64,000 bases of DNA from an uncultured Eubacteriales bacterium (lineage in GTDB: Bacteria; Bacillota; Clostridia; Christensenellales; CAG-138). The DNA lies in the NCBI GenBank assembly GCA_902768795.1, contig CACXMS010000006.1:64654-128653 (forward strand), written 5' to 3'. Below, piece by piece: positions 58,127-64,000 of this stretch. Position numbers and translations under genes: made by a program. The notes beneath the pieces are model-generated. The model searched no databases, was not told the DNA's origin, and saw only the letters and a list, made by a program, of their open reading frames with translations. The first letter of the stretch is position 1; the number at the start of each line of letters is the position of its first letter.

Positions 58127-58816
58127 ATGGCGTCGTGGATGGTTCATTTAAGAATTGCAGATGTGCTTCTGCAGCATCTGAAAAGAATAGAGAAAACGGA
58201 ATTCGTCATGGGCAGCATGGCGCCTGACAGCGGCGTTCCGAATGAAGATTGGTCAGAATATCATCCGCCCAAATCGGTATCGCATTTTCAGACAAAAACC
58301 GGCGGCGGGAGCGTCATTGATCCGGAGCGGTTTTGCGACAGATATTTCAATGAAAGAATCATCAGCGGGTACAACCGGAGGGAATTCTCTTTTTTCTTCG
58401 GATACTACGCTCATCTTCTGACCGACGTCCGGTGGATCAACACGATCTGTGCTTCGCTGAAACAGGATCACCGGGCCGAATATGCATGTGATAAGGACAA
58501 GCTTTACCGGGCCGCAAAAGAGGATTGGTACGATCTTGATTTTCTGTATCTGAAGCAGCATCCGGATTTTTGCGCGTTTTCCATTTATGAAAACGCCGTC
58601 GGCTTTGACAACGAATACATGGATCTGTTCAGCAGAGACGCATTTGAGAACAGACGGCGATATATCTGCGCTTTCTACCGCAGCGGGGAACACGGAAACC
58701 TTGCAAGAGACTACCGCTATTTAACGCCGGAACGGGCAGAGACCTTCGTGAAGGAAACATCGGAATGGATTGCGAAACTCACGGATCAGTTTTTCAAATT
58801 GCGGAGAGAGGATTGA
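58127..58816 (+). CDS. Zinc-dependent phospholipase C-like hydrolase
   Basis: A 229-residue protein: MVHLRIADVLL at the N-terminus, FVMGSMAPDSG, then KSVSHFQTK and FFFGYYAHLLTDVRW. These His/Asp blocks match the PF00882 zinc-dependent phospholipase C fold; all likely metal ligands are present. No signal peptide. ATG at 58127 follows AGGGAG; the frame extends 20 codons upstream to a TTG with a poorer site. The next GNAT starts 3 nt later. Confidence 0.78.
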   Translation: MASWMVHLRIADVLLQHLKRIEKTEFVMGSMAPDSGVPNEDWSEYHPPKSVSHFQTKTGGGSVIDPERFCDRYFNERIISGYNRREFSFFFGYYAHLLTDVRWINTICASLKQDHRAEYACDKDKLYRAAKEDWYDLDFLYLKQHPDFCAFSIYENAVGFDNEYMDLFSRDAFENRRRYICAFYRSGEHGNLARDYRYLTPERAETFVKETSEWIAKLTDQFFKLRRED

Positions 58817-58819
58817 AAA

Positions 58820-59266
58820 ATGAATATGTTCTATGACGTTTCGGATCTGAAAACGGATGACATCTTTCTCCGACTCGTTCGGACCTGCGAAGCACAGCCC
58901 GAAAAAAGATGGCTCCCGGCCTACTATTTTGATATCTGCCTTCCTGACGGAACAAAGATAGGATATTGCGATTTGAGAATCGGACACAATGATAAGACGT
59001 ATATCGGCGGGAATATTGGATACGGGATAGAGGAACCATATCGGGGACACCGTTATGCCGCGAAGGCATGCTCTTTGCTGTTTCACCAGGCAAGAAAGCA
59101 TAAACTGGATTATCTGACGATCTCCTGCGTCCCGACCAATACGACATCTTCGAGAACCTGCGAAATTGCCGGCGGGGTATACCTTGAAACCGCGGATATT
59201 CCGGAGGACAACGAAATGTATGCGGAAGGGAAGAGACAGGTAATGATCTATCGCTTTGCGCTGTAA
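58820..59266 (+). CDS. GNAT N-acetyltransferase
   Basis: A 148-residue acetyltransferase: YCDLRIGHNDKTYIGGNIGY, GIEEPYRGHRYAAKACSLL (acetyl-CoA loop) and ISCVPTNTTSSRTCEIAG. Last gene of the small-gene run; GAGAGAGG before ATG. Substrate unknown. Confidence 0.87.
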   Translation: MNMFYDVSDLKTDDIFLRLVRTCEAQPEKRWLPAYYFDICLPDGTKIGYCDLRIGHNDKTYIGGNIGYGIEEPYRGHRYAAKACSLLFHQARKHKLDYLTISCVPTNTTSSRTCEIAGGVYLETADIPEDNEMYAEGKRQVMIYRFAL

Positions 59267-59289
59267 AAGCGCCGCGGAACAAATGAAAC

Positions 59290-59313
59290 ACCGGGCTGCA
59301 AAAACAGTCCGGT
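59290..59313. terminator. Hairpin between convergent genes
   Basis: ACCGGGCTG / CAGTCCGGT with a six-base loop. Only a short T-rich run follows. Confidence 0.5.
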
Positions 59314-59348
59314 ATTCTTCATATTGTCTTTTGTTCTGCTTTCGAATT

Positions 59349-60608
59349 TTATTCCGCTTCCAGAATGATCGGCTTGCCGGAGCAGGATACCATTCCGTAT
59401 TCAACGGAAACCTTTTGTCCGTCCAGGAGATTGCGGTAGCACCCATCTTCCAGCGGTACATGCACGACGGCACTTTTGCCTTTCATAGAGAAAATACCGA
59501 CGGATTTGCGACCTTGATAGGTCCAGGTCGCAAGGATCACGTCGCACGGCCGTGCTTCAAGGGAATAGACGCCGTCCGAGTACAGCGGATCCTTCTTCAT
59601 GGCGATCAGCGCTTTCAAAATCGCTTCGTGCATCGGCGCTCCGCTTCTGAAAACGGGATCCGGATCAAAGAGCGTCGGACAGCGAACGGGCGCCCATTCC
59701 TGCCCGCTGTACAGCATCGGCATGCCTTTCTGGAAGAAGGTCCAGGCCATCCAGTTTTCCCGAACGGTCGGATCAGGGAACAGAAACGCCGTGCGGACGC
59801 GATCGTGATTCTCCGTAAAGCGCAGCTTCACATAATTTGCGGGGAAAACCGCTTCCTGCCGTTCAAGCGCAGCGAGGTAATCGGCAAGCGTGGTTTTCCC
59901 CTCCGCGTATGCCGCAAAATCGGAATAGATATCGTAGTCATAACAGATATCGAACGCCTGATAAAGCTCGGAATCCGACAATGCAATGAGCCCCTGATCG
60001 CGGTTATAACGAATGAATCCGTATTCAACCGATTCCGCGAGCCAGATGCAGTCCGGACGAACGGCGGCAACGCGCCTGCGTGCTTCTTTCCAAAATTCAA
60101 GCGGAACAAGCGGCGCAACATCACAGCGGAACCCATCCACATATTGCGCCCAATAGCAAAGCGTATCGATCAGCTCGTCCCAAAGCGCAGGCACATCAAA
60201 ATCAAGATCGATGATATCCGTCCAGTCGCCGACGTGGTTGCCGAACGATCCGTCCGGCTTGCGATAGAAGTATTCCGGGTGCGTTTGCACAAGAACGGAA
60301 TCCGGCGAGGTGTGATGGTAAACAACGTCGATCAGAATCTTCATTCCGTTTTTGTGAACGGTATCGCAAAGTGCGATAAAGTCTTCAAGCGTTCCGAGCT
60401 CCGGATTCACCGCGCGGTAATCCGAGATCGCATAAGGCGAACCAAGCGACCCTTTGCGCTTTTCCTTACCGATCGGATGAATCGGAAGCAGCCATACGGC
60501 GTCGATGCCGAGCGACTTCAGCCGTGGAATTTCGCGTTCTACGGCGGAGAAAGATCCTCCGAAATTTCGGACGAAGATGGAGTAGAGCGTCATGTTCCGT
60601 AATGCCAT
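59349..60608 (-). CDS. GH13 alpha-amylase-family glycosidase
   Basis: Cytoplasmic glycosidase of 419 residues, shorter than the enzyme at 34304 and without the N-terminal beta domain. LLPIHPIGKEKRKGSLGSPY, ILIDVVYHHTSPDSV, the nucleophile in GFRCDVAPLV, the acid Glu in WLAESVEYG and FTENHDRVR mark the barrel. The pattern recalls maltogenic or sucrose-phosphorylase-like GH13 members; product unknown. Third gene after ddl-murF and an alcohol dehydrogenase, 18 nt after the latter's stop in transcription order. Confidence 0.92.
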   Translation of the reverse strand: MALRNMTLYSIFVRNFGGSFSAVEREIPRLKSLGIDAVWLLPIHPIGKEKRKGSLGSPYAISDYRAVNPELGTLEDFIALCDTVHKNGMKILIDVVYHHTSPDSVLVQTHPEYFYRKPDGSFGNHVGDWTDIIDLDFDVPALWDELIDTLCYWAQYVDGFRCDVAPLVPLEFWKEARRRVAAVRPDCIWLAESVEYGFIRYNRDQGLIALSDSELYQAFDICYDYDIYSDFAAYAEGKTTLADYLAALERQEAVFPANYVKLRFTENHDRVRTAFLFPDPTVRENWMAWTFFQKGMPMLYSGQEWAPVRCPTLFDPDPVFRSGAPMHEAILKALIAMKKDPLYSDGVYSLEARPCDVILATWTYQGRKSVGIFSMKGKSAVVHVPLEDGCYRNLLDGQKVSVEYGMVSCSGKPIILEAE

Positions 60609-60626
60609 AAAAACCTCCTGCAGGAA

Positions 60627-61733
60627 TTATTGTTCAGAGAATACGCTTCTCAGGAATTTTCGAACGACAGAGCGATCAAATTCGCCGGGCGTCTTTAACA
60701 TGTTTTTATTCGGCGGAACCCATCGCAGCGACGTTTCCTCCATCTGCGCGTCGGTCATGCGAAGATCATACTTCGGCAGGATGGCGTCCTTCAGGGCAAG
60801 CAATCTTTCCGTGGATACACCGGTTTGCAGACAAAGCGCACGGACCGTTTCGGGGGCGAAGTCCTGTGCCTGCTCCAAAAGCGGCGGCAGAAAACAGGCG
60901 CATGCGAACCCGTGCGGAATGTCATACTGTTCCGAAAGCAGATACCCGAAGGAATGCGGCGCAAGCGTGCCTGTAACGGAGATTGCAAGTCCGCCGAGGA
61001 TAGACGCTTCGTAGAGCGCCTTCCGTTCCTTGAAAGCAGGCGTATTTTTGGCGGCAACGGATTCCAGAAGCGGAACCAGTGTTCGGATGCCTGCTGCGGC
61101 AGCGGCACGGGAAATCGTGTCGGCCGTTTTGCTGAGAAAGCTTTCGATGCAATGACAAAGCGCATCCATCCCGGTAGATGCGGTAACCGGAAGAGGAGCC
61201 GTTTCCGTATAGCGCGGATCGCCGATGGATAACGCGGCGAAAAGCTCCGGCCCGCTGATACTCGTTTTTCGACCGGTTCTGTCGGTAATCACGGCAGTCG
61301 GCGTAACCTCGCTGCCCGTTCCCGCAGTCGTACCGATCAGAACGATTGGCGCCGGCTTTTTCTGCCATTGCATCGCGTAAAGCGCTTCCGCTGTAATGGA
61401 AGGATTGGAAACAGCAGCGGCGATCACTTTGGCAGCGTCGAGCGGTGAGCCGCCGCCGATGCCGAGTACAAATTCAGCGCCGAATTTGGTGCCAAACCGT
61501 CCCGCTTCAAGACATGCGTCGATCGACGGGTTCGGACGGATCGTATCGCAAATTGCATAAGCGACTCCCATTGCATTAAGTGCTTCGACTGCGTCGTCAA
61601 GCGCGCCGCTTATCTTTGCGGCGGTTTTGCTTGTTACGATCAGGCATTTTTGCCCAAAAGACGCAATGCGATCCGCATTTTCGATTACGGCCCGTTGCCC
61701 GCTCAGAAACCGTGTCGGCATGTAAAGGTTCAT
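60627..61733 (-). CDS. Iron-containing alcohol dehydrogenase
   Basis: Group III metal-dependent dehydrogenase, 368 residues. NAD-binding GIGGGSPLDAAKVIAAA, then GTTAGTGSEVTPTAVITD, and the iron ligands in TGMDALCHCIESFLS and LAPHSFGYLLSEQYDIPHGF. Substrate class (aldehyde/alcohol) cannot be narrowed. It lies between murF and the GH13 gene on the leftward strand, 24 nt after murF. Confidence 0.93.
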   Translation of the reverse strand: MNLYMPTRFLSGQRAVIENADRIASFGQKCLIVTSKTAAKISGALDDAVEALNAMGVAYAICDTIRPNPSIDACLEAGRFGTKFGAEFVLGIGGGSPLDAAKVIAAAVSNPSITAEALYAMQWQKKPAPIVLIGTTAGTGSEVTPTAVITDRTGRKTSISGPELFAALSIGDPRYTETAPLPVTASTGMDALCHCIESFLSKTADTISRAAAAAGIRTLVPLLESVAAKNTPAFKERKALYEASILGGLAISVTGTLAPHSFGYLLSEQYDIPHGFACACFLPPLLEQAQDFAPETVRALCLQTGVSTERLLALKDAILPKYDLRMTDAQMEETSLRWVPPNKNMLKTPGEFDRSVVRKFLRSVFSEQ

Positions 61734-61757
61734 GGAAACACCCCGAGTGGAAAATCG

Positions 61758-63083
61758 TTATAACGTGAGAAGATAAGAAAGCGTTTCTTTCAGTTTCATA
61801 CCCTGCGATGCTTTCAAAAGAACGGTATCTCCGTCTTTCAGATAGAATGGCAGCGCTGCATGCAGTTCGTTTTTGTTCTGAAACCAGTGTGCATTTTTAC
61901 CGATTGCAGCATATTTGGCGAGCGGCCCTGTACAAAGCATGCATTCAATGCCGAGCGCTTCGGCAAGTTCGCCGATCCGTCTGTGGTATGCCGGCGCATC
62001 GGGACCGAGCTCGAGCATATCGGAAAAGATACAAACGCGGCGCGATTTGGCGTCGGCCAGCAGCCGAAGCGCCGCTTCCATTGAGGTCGGGTTGGCGTTG
62101 TATGTTCCGTCGATCAGCGTGAACCGATCGGTGTGCAGAATATCCGCGCGCCCCGCAGCCGGGCGAAAGGCGCGAAGTCCTTTTTGAAGCTCTTCATCGG
62201 TCATTCCAAGCAGATATCCGACAGCAATCGCAGAGAGCGCGTTGCGAACCATGTGATCGCCCGAAACGAAAATCTCCGCATCAAAAGAACGGCCGAAAAA
62301 CGATGCGCGAAACGTCGTGTGTTCCAATCCGTCGGGAACGATGTCCGTAGCGCGAACCTCGCATTCGGGACCGAATCCGTAGCGGATCGCTCCCGGGATC
62401 CGGCAAAGCAGATCGTCGTCGCCGTTTGCAATGATTTTCGCCCCCGGACGCGCATGGGCGAGCATCTCGGTTTTCCCGCGAAAGATGCCTTCCCTGGAAG
62501 CGAAAAATTCGATGTGCGCCTCTCCGATATTCGTAAACAAACAGATCGTCGGCTGCGCCACGCGCGCGATCCGGTCGATCTCTCCGAAGTGATTTGTGCC
62601 GAGTTCCATCACGGACACCTCGTACGACGGGTCAAGTCTTAAAACCGTCGTCGGAACGCCGGTCTGATTGTTGAGGTTACCGACTGTCGCGTGCGTGCGA
62701 AACCGCTGGGAAACGACGGTTTTCACCATGTCCTTGGTTGTCGTTTTTCCGACGCTGCCCGTGATACAGACGACGGGAATGGAGAAGCGATTACGGTGGA
62801 GCCGAGCGATATTCTGATAGGCCAGCACGCAGTCTTTCACGCGAATGTGAGGCGCATCGGTTTCGATCTCCGAAAGAACAAGCGCTGCGCCGTTTTCCAT
62901 CGCCTGCGGAATAAACCGATGCCCGTCAAACACTTCGCCGCGGATCGGAACGTAAAGCTCGCCGGGCCTCAGCGTACGCGTATCGATCGTTGCGCCGGCA
63001 ACGACGGTATCAGGCGAGAGAGCGGGCGCACAGAGCGTTCCGCCTGTGGCCCTGGTGAGTTCCCGAACGGTAAATTCAGCCAT
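61758..63083 (-). CDS. murF: UDP-N-acetylmuramoyl-tripeptide--D-Ala-D-Ala ligase
   Basis: Adds D-Ala-D-Ala to the peptidoglycan precursor. ITGSVGKTTTKDMV is the ATP loop, GNLNNQTGVPTT the next block, MELGTNHFGEID, TNIGEAHIEFFAS and LIDGTYNANPTSMEAALRLL follow; 441 residues. ATG at 63083 overlaps the ddl end by 8 bp, so the product of Ddl passes to an enzyme made from the same message. Confidence 0.96.
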   Translation of the reverse strand: MAEFTVRELTRATGGTLCAPALSPDTVVAGATIDTRTLRPGELYVPIRGEVFDGHRFIPQAMENGAALVLSEIETDAPHIRVKDCVLAYQNIARLHRNRFSIPVVCITGSVGKTTTKDMVKTVVSQRFRTHATVGNLNNQTGVPTTVLRLDPSYEVSVMELGTNHFGEIDRIARVAQPTICLFTNIGEAHIEFFASREGIFRGKTEMLAHARPGAKIIANGDDDLLCRIPGAIRYGFGPECEVRATDIVPDGLEHTTFRASFFGRSFDAEIFVSGDHMVRNALSAIAVGYLLGMTDEELQKGLRAFRPAAGRADILHTDRFTLIDGTYNANPTSMEAALRLLADAKSRRVCIFSDMLELGPDAPAYHRRIGELAEALGIECMLCTGPLAKYAAIGKNAHWFQNKNELHAALPFYLKDGDTVLLKASQGMKLKETLSYLLTL

Positions 63084-64000
63084 TGTATTTCTCCATAGAC
63101 AAGGCGGCAATTCGAGCGCAAAGCTCCTCATACGATATTCCGACGGCAGCCGCTTCCTGCGGCATCAGGGAGGTTGGGGTCAGCCCGGGCAGCGTGTTTG
63201 CTTCGAGACAGTACGCCTCGCCGCTTTCCGTCAAAAGGAAATCCAGCCGTCCGTAAACCGAAAGACCGAGCGCCGAAAACCCGCGCATCGTCAGATCCTG
63301 GATCCGTTTTGTCGTTTCGGGATCGATTTCGGCGGGCGTGATCTCCCTGGTGGATCCGGCCTGATACTTGTTTTTATAATCGTAGAACCCTTCGTTCGGA
63401 ATAATCTCGATCAGCGGCAGGACCTGGTCCCCAAGTACGGCGCAGGACAGCTCGCGTCCCTTGATATAGGATTCGATCAGAACGACAGATTCCACCGCAA
63501 ATGCCGCCGTGAGCGCAGCCGGAAGCTCGTTCGCATCGTGAACGATCGATACGCCGATCGAAGAGCCGCCGCAGCACGGCTTGACAACACAGGGAAGCGG
63601 AATCGAATCAAAATCGACCGTTTCACCGGCTTTCAAAAGCATGCCGGAGGGACACGGCACGCCGGCGGCTGTAAAAATCTCTTTGGAAATCCATTTATCC
63701 ATTGCGTCGGCGCAGGCCTTTGCCCCAGAGCCCGTATAGCGTATTCCGAGCGAATCGAAAAGGGCCTGAAGCTTTCCGTTTTCACCGTCCTCTCCGTGCA
63801 GAGCCAGATAAACCAGATCCGCTTTTTTGCATAGCTCCAGAACGTTCAGCCCGATGAAATCGTTATATCCGAATGCACGCTGCTGGCGGATCGCGTTCAG
63901 ATCGGGTTCGGTATCCGTAATGGCATACGGTTCCAGAGGCGCGGCGTGTTGAAAAATGTCGTCGCCGCCGTCCCAATCAGGCATGCCGAAAAACAAATCG
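63076..64000 (-). CDS. ddl: D-alanine--D-alanine ligase, N-terminus outside window
   Basis: ATP-grasp ligase making D-Ala-D-Ala. The frame runs through the right edge, so the first residues (including the start codon) are missing; TTG at 63994-63996 is internal. Visible parts: YLALHGEDGENGKLQALFD, YTGSGAKACADAMDKW, VVKPCCGGSSIGVSIV (ATP-grasp loop), EIIPNEGFYDYKNKYQAG, GRLDFLLTESGEAYCLEANT and LPGLTPTSLMPQ. Precedes murF on the same message. Confidence 0.95.
   Translation of the reverse strand, partial: DLFFGMPDWDGGDDIFQHAAPLEPYAITDTEPDLNAIRQQRAFGYNDFIGLNVLELCKKADLVYLALHGEDGENGKLQALFDSLGIRYTGSGAKACADAMDKWISKEIFTAAGVPCPSGMLLKAGETVDFDSIPLPCVVKPCCGGSSIGVSIVHDANELPAALTAAFAVESVVLIESYIKGRELSCAVLGDQVLPLIEIIPNEGFYDYKNKYQAGSTREITPAEIDPETTKRIQDLTMRGFSALGLSVYGRLDFLLTESGEAYCLEANTLPGLTPTSLMPQEAAAVGISYEELCARIAALSMEKYNG

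Overview
The window reads as ordinary chromosome of a low-to-mid GC Bacillota of class Clostridia. Evidence: strong AGGAGG-type ribosome binding sites, many TTGACA-17-TATAAT promoters, spoVAC, the ireB-ruvX-DUF1292 block, an iscS-like/thiI pair, a THF riboswitch in front of folT, and PT-rich linkers in secreted proteins. A DUF6034-like lipoprotein and the general gene mix remind me of uncultured gut Christensenellales-type lineages, but that placement is inference only.

Layout. 1-2.7 kb: an alpha/beta hydrolase cut by the left edge, a pseudouridine synthase with an internal deletion, a membrane protein, and an autoregulated Xre/DUF6442-type pair. 2.8-6.2 kb: an accessory segment with little coding, rich in hairpins and repeats, holding an AAC(6')-like acetyltransferase, a four-helix-bundle gene without a clear start, and a TetR/SDR operon with twin palindromic operators. 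It abuts the 3' end of ssrA (tmRNA), and a diverged copy of the ssrA terminator stem lies at its far end. 6.2-8.3 kb: ssrA, an esterase, smpB and secG. 8.4-10.8 kb: a membrane hydrolase, LytTR regulator and DUF3021-like operon with LytTR-type direct repeats. 10.8-11.8 kb: rplM-rpsI. 11.9-24.5 kb: spoVAC, a glycosidase-type lipoprotein, plsC-nfo-DUF362, mscL with a zinc ribbon, a HerA-like ATPase, an orphan ABC binding protein, ireB-ruvX-DUF1292, a cation antiporter, an SGNH lipoprotein and a lipid kinase. 24.6-30.2 kb: a hidden 57-aa Cys-rich FeoB-associated-type protein, an LCP transferase, nagB, and an ADP-ribose-themed cluster (macro domain with HTH-like tail, vWA protein, ADP-ribosylglycohydrolase).

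30.3-40.6 kb: two OmpR/HK two-component systems. The first shares an exactly spaced TTACA/TGACA promoter with a frameshifted lipoprotein gene just downstream; the second has three 11-bp repeats upstream and a membrane accessory gene. Between them lie a DUF1858 protein, a GH13 enzyme and a divergent AI-2E-type transporter; the last two have promoters so close to their ATGs that leaderless transcripts are likely. 40.6-48.8 kb: housekeeping (glnS, gltX, ychF, gpmA, typA, folT with its riboswitch). 48.9-54.8 kb: tRNA-Pro(GGG), thiI and a cysteine desulfurase, and a large zinc-ribbon/acidic/membrane-anchored protein. 54.9-59.3 kb: a run of small genes (MazG-like, TfoX-like, four GNATs, flavodoxin-like, phospholipase-C-like). 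59.3-64 kb: leftward ddl-murF, iron alcohol dehydrogenase and a second GH13 enzyme; ddl is cut by the right edge.

No CRISPR array, transposase, integrase, rRNA or prophage gene was seen. Functional names rest on motif and family recognition by eye; no database search was run.
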